A stretch of 64,000 nt of DNA from Escarpia spicata (GCA_963995525.1 OZ023209.1:28602384-28666383); one strand, 5' to 3'; numbered from the stretch's first letter, positions 13,201 through 26,060 are shown. The notes: generated by a model not told the origin, from the sequence alone. A program made the numbers and translations.

Positions 13201-13318
13201 CCAATAAAATGAGTGTCCGTAACCTGGCATAAAGCGGTGCCCGTAATGTCTTAGGCCGTGCGGGCGGGCACGGTTTTATGGCGGCCTGCGGCCCGAGACG
13301 GCATATAAAATTTATTGG
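13201..13318. promoter_or_regulatory. Cluster of Abd-B/Cdx-type motifs upstream of exon 1
   Basis: Within 120 bp: CCAATAAAA at 13,201-13,209 (reverse complement TTTTATTGG), CATAAAG at 13,228, TTTTATGG at 13,274-13,281 and TTTATTGG at 13,311-13,318. Posterior Hox and Caudal/Cdx proteins prefer TTTAT(T/G)G-like sites. The motifs are AT-rich words standing out in a GC-rich region. Binding and autoregulation are inference. Confidence 0.35.
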
Positions 13319-13525
13319 CAGAAAATTAATTCAGACTCGGCTGAATTAGGTGAATCAAACCGGGGCGATTCGGTGTCAAGACGTCAGTAAGCAATGTCAA
13401 CAAGGCGCATATAAAACGTTAGCCCCACACCATGACCGGATAAACATAACCTGCACATGTCGTCGTGTCATAGTGGCGCATCACCCACACACATACACAC
13501 ACTCTCGACTCTCGCTGCGGTCTCG

Positions 13526-13532
13526 TTTTATA
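13526..13532 (-). promoter_or_regulatory. Candidate TATA box of the Post2-like gene
   Basis: On the minus strand the sequence reads TATAAAA, about 435 bp upstream of the ATG. A start about 28 bp downstream would give a 5' UTR near 400 nt. No convincing initiator follows, and TATA-less initiation elsewhere in the CpG-rich domain is equally possible. Confidence 0.25.
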
Positions 13533-14430
13533 TGTTCCGCTTAGAATGTATCTGACTCAAGCGCTGTATTTCACGCAACCTCAACGAATCGATATCCGGC
13601 TTAATGGGCGGTCACATTCGTGTCCAGCGCACCAGGCGTCGCACTGGGTGACAAGCGAGATCTAAGCGGTACCTACCACGACGTTGATCCGGCGGAGTGT
13701 TCGTCAGCGAAGGCGGAGACGGCGGAGACGGCGGCGGTGGCGGTGGCGGCGGCGGGGCGCAGTCGGTCGACGGCGTCACCTACGGGGGACACGAACGAAA
13801 GACATGAGTGAAAGTGGGACCCGCTGAGATCACCTCCCGCGTTCCCTCTGGACAATGTCCGGCTTAGTGACTATTCTGACACAATGGCGTTCATCTTCAG
13901 CGACGCTTGACAGGCATGCACCCCGTGACCTACACTGGACAACGGCGCCGGACTACTTTCGCATATCTTAACTGCGGCACGTGACCGCCTCCGGCCAATC
14001 AGCTGGCCGAGTATGAGGCCACTCGCCATTCCTTTATGTGTACTCCTGCCATCGATGGCGGGTTTGTCTTAAACATGTGGCCAGAGCGCAGCGTTGTTAT
14101 AGTTGACTGTGGTGTTCACCGCCACGGGATGCATCTATGAACCATGGAACCGCGGTGAGAATCCGATATATGTTGCCCGGCTGCAACGCGCGTGCGGCGA
14201 GCCGGAACTATTTGCAGGGTGGGCGTGACCTAAACAACGAGGGACTCATGCATATTCAGCGGTACGACGAGATGGAGACCAGACCGGCGGTAGGCTATGC
14301 ACATGGCTAGCCGTTTATCATAGTGCGTCGGAGTGGCTGGTCCAGGCCACTGATTTAGCACCCACACTAAATCCACTCAGATCTGATTGAGCGCGCTCGG
14401 CTCGCACTGACGCCTGTATAGGTCCTGAGT

Positions 14431-15029
14431 CGTGCGAAATTGTTCGCGCGCGATTACTGCGAGATGGTTTGCTGGCGATTTGTATACAAATGGCCTACGT
14501 GGCCCGGCTCACAGCGACAATGTGGCAGCTTCATATGGGACGTTATCATATACCATCACGATTAACCCACAGTCGCAATTTTGTGTTTGGATATTGCATG
14601 TTTACGTTACTAAAAGTACGTACACAGGGGGCGACAATTAATATTAAATCGGAAATTTAGCAAGGAAAAATGCAGCCGGAACCGAAACGTTTTTAAACTT
14701 TCGAACAACCAAATCAATATGGTTTCATCGTGCATTATATTAACGAAATATAAATCCAGAGAATAGTTATTGCGAACACAACATTGAAACGATCTATGTT
14801 AAAAATATTAGCACCAAGTATTTACCAAAAAGAGGTACAACACCGAGCAGTCACAAACTGTAACTTGTGTACGTGTACAAAGCAACCTACGCGCCCGAAT
14901 AGTCGTATCCCATCCTTAAAAGTGCCCCATCAGTTGAATTGTTTGCTCGTCTAATTAAAAGTTAATCTTGTGAGGAAAAGTACCTTGATTATGCTAAGAT
15001 ATGCTGCTTTGTTTTGACACTTTTTTGAA
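14431..15029. other. Intergenic, no feature seen
   Basis: Composition falls back to AT-rich upstream of the CpG-rich promoter domain. No gene or repeat family is recognised. Confidence 0.4.
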
Positions 15030-15240
15030 TGATTAAAACAAAAATCATCAGCCAAGTTACTAGCGTATTTAATTCTTGCCCAGGTATTAATTCTAGTGAT
15101 TTTCAAAAGTGTTATATTCACTTGAATGCGCTACACCATTATACATTTGATTTTGGATTAAGGTCGTCGCGTTTCCTTGCACTCTCAAAAAACATTGTCT
15201 CCCACGAATCCAGTGGGTAGAATGCTGAATGTTGATAAGA
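15030..15240 (+). repeat. Dispersed repeat, copy 1 (related to 21,540-21,750)
   Basis: Shares in order the blocks CCAGGTATTAATTCTAGTGATTTTC, a TTCACTTGAAT-like block and a CCACGAATCCAGTGG-like block with the copy near 21.6 kb (CCAGGAATAGATTTAAGTGATTTTC, TTCACATCAAT, CAACAAATTCAGTGG). Both copies are on the same strand. The family is unknown. Confidence 0.5.
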
Positions 15241-15847
15241 AAATTGGCTTCGACAGGTTACAATATGTAATGCTTAAACAAATGTAAGCACATTGTTTTT
15301 TTAAACGACTGCGAATATTATTTAATGTCCTGACACATTACGTACCTGAATGACAAGGAACTGGATTTGCGCTGAAGAAGCTGCTATGATATTATTGTTT
15401 CACATTAAAAAATGTTTGGTATTTATTTTGCTAAATTAAAAGACAAGTAAGTATAACAATGCGTCATCGTTAAGCAATGTGCATTCGCGTGCACATCTAC
15501 GATTCAACCACATCTGCACTGTACGAATTCCATTGCATGGCTTCCCCGTTAAAATAAAAGTAAAACATATAGCCCGCTTTAGATCAATACATGTACGTAA
15601 CAGTTGATACGAGAATCGTATTGGCATACACGATTGACATTGCGAAGAAACACCAGCTAACTCGCTCATTAAAATTAACGTTGGCGGTAATAGGTGTATC
15701 TGTGCAACGGACTTCAACTGGTGAAGAACGATGTTTAATCAATTCAGGACAAACGTAGAGTACTGTCGCAGAGAACATTACAACCGGCAGGACTCTCAGT
15801 TCTTATAACACAACATTTAAACACTTTTGTTTTAAAATAAACGTACG

Positions 15848-16000
15848 ACACACACGCACGCACGCATGCACGCATGCACGCACACACACATAAACAGACA
15901 CACGCACATACGAACAAACACTCACGCACAAGCAAACGAACACCAGGCAGACACCCACACGCGCACACAAACGTACACCAGAATACACACGCAAGCGTGC
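15848..16000. repeat. CA/CACG-rich compound microsatellite
   Basis: Interrupted CACACA and CACGCATG units. It is simple-sequence DNA with no coding value. The preceding 15,241-15,847 shows no recognisable gene. Confidence 0.9.
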
Positions 16001-16134
16001 TCGCGGTTTATATATTTATATAATATTGTTAATGTCAATAAAGTACGGTAAATAACTATAATGTTTTAAACTGTTTCCACATATTAACTAATTGCTTTAT
16101 ACATGTTTTCGACGTTATGCTCGTTACTTTTTAA

Positions 16135-16137
<3 letters not shown>

Positions 16138-16205
<68 letters not shown>

Positions 16206-16240
16206 CATACGTACATACATACATACATACACACATATAT
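16138..16240. repeat. TA array followed by CATA array
   Basis: About 62 bp of alternating TA then CATA/CGTA tetranucleotides. The following 16,241-16,520 is AT-rich with a short TTG run and no gene seen. Confidence 0.95.
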
Positions 16241-16522
16241 AACAGTTATGCAATTGCCGAGAGTCAGGCGCTACATACACGTGTAGATACATGTTATTGT
16301 TGTTGTTGTTAATATGATACACATGTCGTGTCTGTTGCAGGCGTATACAGTCACGGTGCTCCATTTTATGTGACCACATGTGTCTTCAGTTAAATGTATT
16401 CTATATAATCATTGTCCGGCTGCTAGATTATCGATTCTATGACTTCTTTGTTGATCTTGATCTCTGCTACTTTTGCTATTGCTACAACATTGTTGATCCA
16501 TGACCATTGTTTTTGTCACTTT

Positions 16523-16824
16523 CTCTGATTATTTTGTCTAATATAATTTGCGGGTCTACTTAATTTTCATCTATCGACATTACGTTGCTGCGAATCGTAA
16601 ATTATTCACGATTCATTCACTTACATTTATTCCTGGCATGACATCAAGAATACTCAACGTGATATATGACTATTATTTAAACAAATTGTTGATTCTTGTT
16701 ATAAAATTAAGTAGACCCGCAAGTGGTATTAGACTAAATAACGCATAGTAATAATCGACTTTTTTTTTATCGATCCCTGTAAAACTAAGTACACCCGCAA
16801 GTGATATTAGACAAAATAATCAGG
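16523..16824. mobile_element. Small foldback/MITE-like element with ~42-bp inverted ends
   Basis: The left end CTGATTATTTTGTCTAATAT followed by TTGCGGGTCTACTTA is matched in inverted orientation by the right end (16,781-16,824: AAGTACACCCGCAAGTGATA then TTAGACAAAATAATCAG). A second inverted copy of the right-end sequence lies internally at 16,695-16,740. No coding sequence is present. The size and inverted ends fit a nonautonomous DNA element. A target duplication is not obvious. Confidence 0.65.
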
Positions 16825-17057
16825 AAATTGTGGACAGGAATCGCAAAACATGGTTATATAAGAACCACAAATGCTACACCAGCATACAAAAACACTGTCA
16901 TTGTTAAACAACCTTGCAGCAAAGGAAAAAACTCGGAAAAAAGGCAAAGTTCAGCCAAAACTTTGGTTGATTCTTTCTATAAGTTTTATAATTAACAACG
17001 TAGAAACTGTGCATATTCGATACTATTATAACTTGACCATATGTGCGCATCAGACTT

Positions 17058-18570
17058 GTTAACGCTTTCAAATGCGAACCATAAACATTCGCATTCGCAT
17101 TCGATTGCGAATGCCAAACATTTGACTGTTCAAATGTTTAATCGAATGCCTATCAATTGCTGGCATATTGCAACAATACTTTACACGTCTATAATAAGTA
17201 CGGACCTACACTATTAATGGGGTTTTGCTCGGGCCTACTTGTTGTTTAACGCAATTAAAACAATGTATTTCCTGTGGAACTATATTACACTCTAATAAAA
17301 TAACCCAAATCAAGCTAATGAATTCTATTAATTAAATTACGGTCATAAAATAAGTTAGGAAATTCAATTAAAAAAAATTTACAATCAAGTGAATTAATTC
17401 ACATCTGAATTTAAACACATTATTCGCCGTGATTGGTTTTATTTCACTACGGACATGTGCATTAATATTAAATTGTAATTTATCTTGTAAATATTTGTTC
17501 CCTTTCTCAACTTGTCCCCTAAAAGTGATCAGTAGCAATCAAATAATACAGTCATCATGCTACTTGCGAATTTTCTTTCTAGGCCAGCTCTTTTTGAAAT
17601 GTGCTCGGTACAGCTCAATACTATACAACAGGAGAGAACATTGCAAACTTAATTAAACTGCATTATAACCGTTAACAGACCCGTATGGCATAACGTACTT
17701 TGTGCATTACCTTTTCAATGAGCCAGAGTAGTTTTCAACAAACAGCAAGTCTTTGCCACTGTCACCTCACTCTGTCTGATTGACTCAAGACAAATGCATC
17801 AGGATGTTTTTTCACACTTCTGAATGTCATAAGGTCAGCGGTGTGCAGGTAGCCACTTACTAAAGTTTGCATTATAAGATGAAGTGCTGGTCAAACATTA
17901 CCCAGCAATTAATCAGTGAGTGAATGGGAAGCCAATGGGACCTGCCCCATTAGCTTTTTGTGAAGAGGGGTTTTGGCTGGACCATTGAATCCCTTTGGAC
18001 AGGCAACAATCACACTGTTCCAATATCACCTTCTTGTAAACATCAGGACTAGCACAAAAGAAGCCATGATTCCTCAAAAGCGTAATCAGTCAATGATTAC
18101 CAATGCAAACAAAAGCCCGGTGAAGCTGCTTCATCCCTGGAGTTATAACATAAAAAGTAACAAAAAAGTGCCCGTATTGGTGATAAACTGTTTGAGCAAC
18201 TGATGTTCGTCAAATGCACATCTTCTGTGAACAATCTTTTGTAACATTGAAACTTACGTATTGCTCATCTATTCTTCTGTGACCCGTGTGACACATTAAG
18301 CTGTAGCCTATAGACGATGTTTTGCTATACAGTTGTAGACAGGTTTTGAGAATAAATATCATATTTGTAATTTGTATGTAATTATTTAAAATATGTAGCA
18401 TTAAGCTTTTTATATTTCACGCTAAAAAATGTACATACTATATAGGCCTACAACCCTACACTAGGCGTAACCAAAACAAACTTTCGCATTCGCATTCCAA
18501 TGTGATCATAGAAATACGCATTCGCATTCGAATGCAATGGTATGCATTCGTTAACAACCATGGTGCGCAT
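17058..18570. repeat. Block flanked by degenerate GCATTC/GAATGC arrays
   Basis: Hexamer runs of CGCATTCGCATTCG with inverted GCGAATGCC occur at 17,058-17,160 and again at 18,484-18,570. Between them, 17,700-18,210 is less AT-rich than its neighbours and has short protein-like frames without recognisable domains. This could be a nonautonomous repeat carrying hexamer ends, or two independent hexamer arrays. Confidence 0.4.
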
Positions 18571-18665
18571 TCATCAGAATTATTGATATCGTATTATTTA
18601 GTTTTTTAAGCATTATGTTGAATACAAGGATATGCGTAAGGCCCATGACATACCGACATTATTTT

Positions 18666-18723
18666 ATAATTGTATTTACCGGAAAATATGAATATATAAT
18701 TGTATTTACCGGAAAATATGAAC
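18666..18723. repeat. 30-bp tandem duplication
   Basis: Two near-identical units of ATAATTGTATTTACCGGAAA plus ATATGAA. The surrounding 18,724-19,780 is AT-rich, with a small GC-richer spot at 19,300-19,400, and has no recognised gene. Confidence 0.85.
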
Positions 18724-19779
18724 CTCGACTTATTGTTATTATGCTGTCTTTCACAAGCAGGTATTGGGGTCGGCTAGTAAAATGTATATGACTGGTTCTT
18801 AACTTCAGTGAAGAGTCACGACTATGATTAGATCTGTCGCAAAGAATTCCTCATCACAACATATAGCTAAATATGCACAGACATAGCATACTTTCAGTCA
18901 TGTTATCATATTGTATTGTTGTTTATAATTTAGGTTAATTAGTGCATTTTACTAAATACAATGGCTTTGTCAAGCATTCACAATAAAATGCAGTGTGTTA
19001 TTTTAGTAAGGTTAAACATGTACAATTTCACAAAATGGCTTACACAGCATAAGGTCATCAAGTGAACGTTGTCTGTGCTCAACATTACAAAGAGCTAACC
19101 CAACCTGATTTTTGCACGTTAGTATGATAATTATGAACATAAATCCTCCAAGAGAACTGAGCGCGCTGTAGATATAATGCCTTCGTTGCTGACAACATAT
19201 CGTTAAATGCAACTAAATAACTTCTGTTTAATTAATTTTATGGCTATTGGGCGCGGTTGCTTAAATTATCAATAATTATACCTTCGCTGTCCGACCACGC
19301 CACGGTATGGCTAATGATGTCACACTGTACGGTGGTTGAATGCGGAATCCCATGGCGCCGCGTCTGAGAGGCCCAACACCACTGCACGTGTCTCACGTAG
19401 CAATTTTGTGTCTAGTGATTCAAATATATACACATAAACTATGTAATTAATTACAAATGTTTTTCATTACATAAGTTCACTTGTGCTAAAATCATATATT
19501 TCGTAAATACGTTTTAATAACATTCCCATAGATATATATATGGGTTAATTTGTTGTGTTTTATGGTTTCACGCAATATTTGTTTGCCGATTGTATTACTC
19601 GATATTTCAGTAAAATATTGTTTGCAGAAAATTAATAATCTCGTACAACCTATGCACAAATAATTATCTACTTCACCTGGCATTAAATATGGCAGTATGA
19701 AACACAATTAAATTCGCCCATGCTCTTAGCGGAAAGCACTTTTTTCACATTGCATAGTCTACTATATATATATATATAT

Positions 19780-20060
19780 ATATTGTTATTGGTTGGTGTT
19801 CGCTGCAGCCGCAAGGTGGCGGTGATTCCATTCGAGAGGCCAATGGGTAAAATGACATAAAAAAACATGCCATGTAGCACTAAGCAGAGGCAGACGTTTA
19901 GTACGTCGTCCGTCATGTGCCCTGTAACCATTAAAGACAGCCCACTTCCACGGCGGGATCAAGCGACGCTTTGCCTGACGATTGAAGCTGATCACGCCAA
20001 TGGCGCTAGAACGACGACCAAACGGCGTCACAGGCCACGTGTGCTATAAGCCACGCCCAC
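19780..20060. promoter_or_regulatory. GC-richer island with a CTCF-like motif
   Basis: An island of about 280 bp in AT-rich DNA. CCGCAAGGTGGCGG at 19,809-19,822 is close to the CTCF core (AGGTGGCGC in Drosophila; CCGCGNGGNGGCAG-type in vertebrates). CCAATGG boxes occur at about 19,839 and 19,997, and a CACGTG plus CCACGCCCAC block at 20,036-20,060. It may be a regulatory or boundary element; no coding frame is convincing. Confidence 0.35.
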
Positions 20061-21020
20061 TCAATGAGTTGGCTGCTGCGTTGACTCGCTTACTTTTAAG
20101 CAATATTTCGTTATAAGAGTATGCATGACCGGCGATCGAAAACTAAAATGTTATAGATAAAGGTTAAGGCATCTCTGTTATATTTGAATACATATTGATC
20201 AGAGCTTAAAACAAATAAATCATCCAAACGTTAAATTTCTTGACAACATCGCAAGACGGACGACAGAAAACCGAGTGTTATTCGAACTTGACGGATTAAT
20301 TACAAATTAATTACTTTGACACGTTCGTACGTTTTAGTACTGTGTATAGTTTTAATACTGTGTCACTTACCGACACATGTCCGGATATTTGTTGTTGTAC
20401 TAATAATAGCACTTCAACTAGAGCATATATGACAAATATATCAATTTATTTTTACTAGTCGATTTACATAATTTTCATAACCAAACCCAGTAGCTGTTAC
20501 ACGTCTACTCAATACAGTTAGAAGCGACAATGGTTACGTGTTCAGACTTATATTGCAAAGTTATTTTTATTTTAACAAATTAACGAGTCATTTCTCATTT
20601 ATATCGACTAATAAAAACAAACAGGTACTGAAAATACGCATGAACAACGGCGGTCCCCAAAACACACAGCACTGTTACGATTGCAATGCGTATTAAGTAA
20701 ACACCCGAATACACAGGCACGAACAGTGAAAACATACGCACGCACGCATACATACTAGCACGCACGCAAGCACACATATGCAAGCACGTTCACGCAACCC
20801 CACTTACACACGCCCACACACATAAAAACACACAAATTCGCGCGTTCTGACAATGCAATTATCATGGATATATTCAATTCGTAAGCAAAATGTAAAGCCA
20901 AAATATGCAGATATTAGTACAATATATTAAAATATTCAAAGTCAAAGTATGAACCACAATGTATTAATTTCGTTTGGTGTGTGCGTGTATGTGTGTCATT
21001 AGTTGTAATAATGATAATAT
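20061..21020. other. Intergenic with a CA/CG-rich patch
   Basis: AT-rich sequence with an interrupted ACGC/ACACA microsatellite at about 20,735-20,840. No gene is seen. Confidence 0.4.
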
Positions 21021-21080
21021 GTGTGTATGTATGTATGTATATATATATATATATATACATACATACATACACACATATTA

Positions 21081-21126
<46 letters not shown>
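21020..21126. repeat. GTAT/TA/CATA compound microsatellite
   Basis: A GTAT run, a TA run, a CATA run and a second TA run. A short AATAATAAC run follows at 21,219-21,242. Confidence 0.95.
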
Positions 21127-21128
<2 letters not shown>

Positions 21129-21539
21129 AAACATACATGTTACTGCGCCTTAGTAAGTTGTGTTATGGAAATCGTAATATCCCTGCTGTTTCAGTGTTTT
21201 CTAAAATCATTTGCTTTAATAATAATAACAATAATAATAATGATGTAGGCATCAATATATCATCGTTTGGCGTTAATGCTGTTTATCTTGAATTGAGAAC
21301 TATAATATACCCATGGTGCAATTCATCAATACTAGTGGTAGCAATAGTTTTGTTATAACAAAGCGTGTATAGTGGAAGAAATAATGTCACAGTATTACTT
21401 TTTAATGAACAATACATACCTATTAACAAGTTTCTACAATTCGATTGTTTCGTCCTTCTCGTTTCAAATTAACGTTATTTGACAAAAAAACGTGCGCGCA
21501 TATTAGCACATAAAATACCCTAGCTTGCTCCCAGAACTG

Positions 21540-21750
21540 TGTTAATAAAATGGTCTATTAACTTATTTATTTCATGTCCAGGAATAGATTTAAGTGATTT
21601 TCGAAATGGGAACCTTCACATCAATTCTACATACAATTATGCAGGGTTTTTTCTCTGTTCTTATTGTAAAAAGTGTTCTCCCCAAACCATGTCACCAACA
21701 AATTCAGTGGACTGAAGACAACATTTTGGTCCGGTATATGTTTGATAAGA
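21540..21750 (+). repeat. Dispersed repeat, copy 2 (related to 15,030-15,240)
   Basis: Shares the ordered blocks described for the copy at 15.0 kb, with substantial divergence. Similarity is judged by eye. Confidence 0.45.
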
Positions 21751-21897
21751 TGTAAGATATAAAACAAATCCAGTTAGTAGTTGACCAACTAGAAATGGAC
21801 GCACTATTTAAATTGTTAACTTTCCGGACGATATAAAACGTTGCACATGCATCGATCATTTATGTCGGAACATGGTGAATATATTAAGTGGAATGAG

Positions 21898-22018
21898 CCT
21901 CTCCAAAAACCAACTGCACCTCCTTTGAGGCACACTAAAAACCTCCAACTGCAACTCTTGAGGGGTATTAAAAAAGCTCCGAATGCACCCTTTGAGGTTC
22001 TTTAAAAACCTCCAACTG
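21898..22018. repeat. Short minisatellite abutting a CA array
   Basis: About three imperfect units of AAAAACCTCCAACTGCAACTC with a CTTTGAGG element. It leads directly into the long CA array. Confidence 0.65.
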
Positions 22019-22276
<258 letters not shown>

Positions 22277-23654
22277 TCCAAGAGACTCACAAATACTGAC
22301 ATTTAAAACTGCTCTCCTGAACCCGATGTTACACCTAGTACAAGGGCCGTTTTATAATAACGCAAGCACTGTTTTGACCTTGTTACTAGGGATTTGCAAC
22401 CAAGTTATGGTCCAATACAAGATCGTTGTATATGAAAAATTAAAATGACGTTATCCAACGACCACAAATCAGAGTATCTGGCTTATGTCCTGAATTAAGG
22501 TACGTCATATAATATTATATATTGAAAGACAAGTTTTTTTAAATTGGATTAACAAATATTTTAATTTATAAACAATTAGACCAGAATAAAAAATATAAAA
22601 CTAGACATGGCAATTTGTAGGGATAATCCCAAAGCTACCACGATAAACAAGGTAAGTGTCGGTGTATTTAGTTGCTCATTGACATGTCTAAGTATGTATA
22701 TATACATCTAATCACGCTTATATGCATGCATGGGTACACGTATTAGTTTTACAAGAATTGTTTGCATGTAGTGAGACACATTGTTCCACCGACACATCAA
22801 TGTAATACGTTTAGTTACAATAAAATGGTGTGAAATGTAACTTTCGAATTGGTTTCTATTTGTTTTACACCATAACCCGAAGCGCATATATAACACTCAA
22901 AACGTTTAGTTTATGCCGCCGACCAGAATATAATAACTTCAGTTGATGTGTAGACTTATACAAATGTGTTACCTTGTATCAACTGTGGATGTTGATGTTG
23001 ATGTACATAGTGTTAAGGACAATTTCTGAAATTCAGTGACGCATATTTAATTATTTGAATATGACTTTATAAAAACATCCAATAATGGAAACATTATGGA
23101 GTATCTTATCCTGCGTATTTGATATATTTATACTGATTAATCTACGCAATTACTGACTTCCTCTTAATAAATGATAATGAGTAATGTACATATTGGGACT
23201 TGTATTCTGCATAATGTTCGTTAAAACAATAGTGGAGACACTTTACGGAGCATTTTATAATCAAAGAACATGCCTATTCGTCTTAATACAACTGCAGTGC
23301 ATATGATTTTATGTTACATATACCCACAATGCGCTGCATAAATACTACATTGTCTTAATATAGTTGCTCTAGATATCGCATACTATCGAACGCTATAGCA
23401 ATATTCATTACTAAGTCATCAATACAACAGATAACTTCCAAATTGGTTTGTTTCAGTTACAAACATATGTTAGCATTTCAATAAAATATATAAACGTGTT
23501 ATATAAAACTACGCAATACGATATAAGCAAAACGTTTAAAAAGCTGACCTATCATACTGGACGCATTGGTGCGGATATTCCTTAACAAGAGATTGACAAA
23601 AATAACAGTTCGTTGTTTTCTGCTGGATTATAAATATGTATGAACGCAGTATGT

Positions 23655-23881
23655 ATGTATATATATATATATATATATTTATGTGTGTATGTGTGTATGT
23701 GTGTGTGTGTGTGTGTGTGTGCGTGCGTGTGTGTGTGTGTGTGTGTGTATGTGTGTATGTGTGTATGTGTGTATGTGTGTATGTGTGTATGTGTGTATAT
23801 ATGTATGTATGTACGTACGTACGTACGTATGTATGTATGTATGTATATATATATATATATATATAATATATATGTGTGTGC

Positions 23882-23948
<67 letters not shown>

Positions 23949-23975
23949 TGTGTGTGTTTATGTATATAATATTAT
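23655..23975. repeat. Compound TA/TG/GTAT/GTAC microsatellite
   Basis: About 320 bp of TA, TGTGTA, TG with GCGTGCG, GTAT, GTAC and then a long TA tract. The stretch 23,976-24,590 is AT-rich with a short TA run at 24,293; no gene seen. Confidence 0.95.
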
Positions 23976-24588
23976 TATCTATATGTGTGTAATGCATTCA
24001 AACATATTAATTCTTCTCTGGAGTTATATAGTCATTGTGTCATGACGCCGCTCTTCAATTGGGTTAATAACAGCAAGCGCGCATATTAGTGTCACTTTGA
24101 TGCCAATACCGTTCAGCTATTCCACGAACCATGTCAGCAATAAAAACTTTGACGCGAAGCTTACAAGCCAAATGTGCGTTAAAATTCGTCTTCTCATTGT
24201 TCTCATTGTGTGTGTATCTTCCATTAAAGGGATATTTCTATTCACACATGTTACACTCAGAAAGACAAGACGTTTGTGAGGTCACGCTGGTGTATATATA
24301 TATATATATATATGGTACATGATCTCTGCTTCGGTGACACGGACCAAGTTTTTTAAAATTCCTATAAAACAGTAAAAAATACGTTTACACAAGCCAAGTC
24401 AATAAGTTATTTCTTGTGTGATTTTAAGACGATTAAATGTTAAAACTGTGCACTTTCGATGTGTATGAAGAAGCGCATTTAATATTTTGTTGAGCTGCAT
24501 TGAAAGCATAAATGCTTGCATTTCAAACATTCATATATCGTATACTATGCGCGCATTCAGATTGTATGGATAATGTACTTAATTTTAT

Positions 24589-24765
<177 letters not shown>

Positions 24766-25639
24766 GGTAATCCACACAACCAGCTCGCGCGCACACATAC
24801 TTTTTATCATTCGTCCATTAATAAAACGAAGACGACATGACTAAATCGTATGCACGAAATAATAATGTTAAATTGTGCCTTATCATTTGGCAAATGCGAC
24901 TTAAATGATGTTACGTTATGATATTAGCACTGTTCTTTTATTGTACATACAGCGCATGTTTGAAAATTGTATGAAATTTTATTGACGCGATAGACGATGC
25001 AACCAACCAGTTTCTAATTTGACAGACATTAAATTTACCGCACGGAAGTAAGACTTTCATTTAGTTAATTCATTGTTTAGTTAATACACTCATACGCACA
25101 CGTAGTCGCATGCGTCCAGAACGCATACACACACATTATCATGTACACGCTCATGAGCATGCACGCACGCAGTCGTGCACCCACGGCAAGGCTTTTTTAA
25201 AAGAAAGAAACATGTTCTAGTTTTTCTGGCAAATCGTGACGAAATTATTACAGTGCTCCTTGATATAATTGACACTAAAACAGTTATTTTAACGCATGAT
25301 ATGGAACACTCAACTATTTTATAGCGCCATTAAACTGTCGAAGAAATGCGTTACTCGAACAATATAACTGCAGCCAAGAGTGTCATGAAACGAACACAGG
25401 GAGGGGAAGCCACGGTGTTACCTAGTGTAAATGTTCAGTCAAATATGTATATTTGTATATACGGCTAATGACAGTCTATATAAGTGAAATATAATTTACA
25501 CTGGACAGCGTTAAGCAAATTAAATCTGCTCATTCAAACCACATATCAATTTAATTGAAATGTGTTTCACCCGAAATTATTTTTTTGAAACATAAAAGCA
25601 AAATAGCTCTGTCATTATATTAGTAGTTCCTCACATACC

Positions 25640-26060
25640 GTGCGTTGGTCGAACACTTCTATCACGTCCTTCTTCGGTTTAGATGGCTGTATAACTGCGA
25701 CGCATCAATCGTCGACCAGAAATCAATAACTGCGAAGAGGCTACATCGGCCCTCCTAGACGAGTTGCCGAGTTGGCAATGACGTCCATGGCGCCCGCCTC
25801 CGAGCTTGAAGGAACAGCGCGCGCAGTGTCTCGCACAGACAGACAGAGGAGGCGGCCAGCGTACGGCTGCGCTGCGGGTGAAACCGAAGCAAACTAAAGG
25901 CCGTAAAAGAGAAGCCATTGAGTGCGTGCGCCAGCTACGTATATGGTGACGCGGTTTCGCATGGTTGTTAGCGGACGTCTAATAGTTTGATTGCAAGGCG
26001 GCGGATTGATCGGAGAAAGAACTGTGTGTTGTGCCCTACCGACCTCGTTCTGCTAAGAAG
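25640..26060. promoter_or_regulatory. Isolated CpG-rich island
   Basis: About 420 bp with dense CpG in the middle of AT-rich intergenic DNA, about 12 kb upstream of the Post2-like exon 1. Open frames run through it on both strands (25,679-25,918 minus; 25,987-26,253 plus) but end in simple sequence or show no domain. It could be an orphan promoter (for example for a noncoding RNA) or an enhancer. Confidence 0.35.

Larger units (their letters stand above)
12540..14430. promoter_or_regulatory. CpG-rich promoter domain around the 5' end of the Post2-like gene
   Basis: About 1.9 kb of clearly GC- and CpG-rich sequence in an otherwise AT-rich window, covering exon 1, its donor side and over 1 kb upstream. 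It contains a CACGTGAC E-box-like site at 13,978-13,985 and a CCAAT box at 13,995. Several TTTAT(T/G)G-type motifs lie at 13,201-13,320 and one at 12,487-12,494. The placement over the start of a minus-strand gene fits a developmental CpG-rich promoter. The transcription start is not determinable by eye. Confidence 0.55.

Noticed and set aside
12627..13212. Plus-strand open frames opposite Hox exon 1
   Set aside because: Shadow frames created by the GC-rich exon; the minus-strand frame has splice sites and homology.
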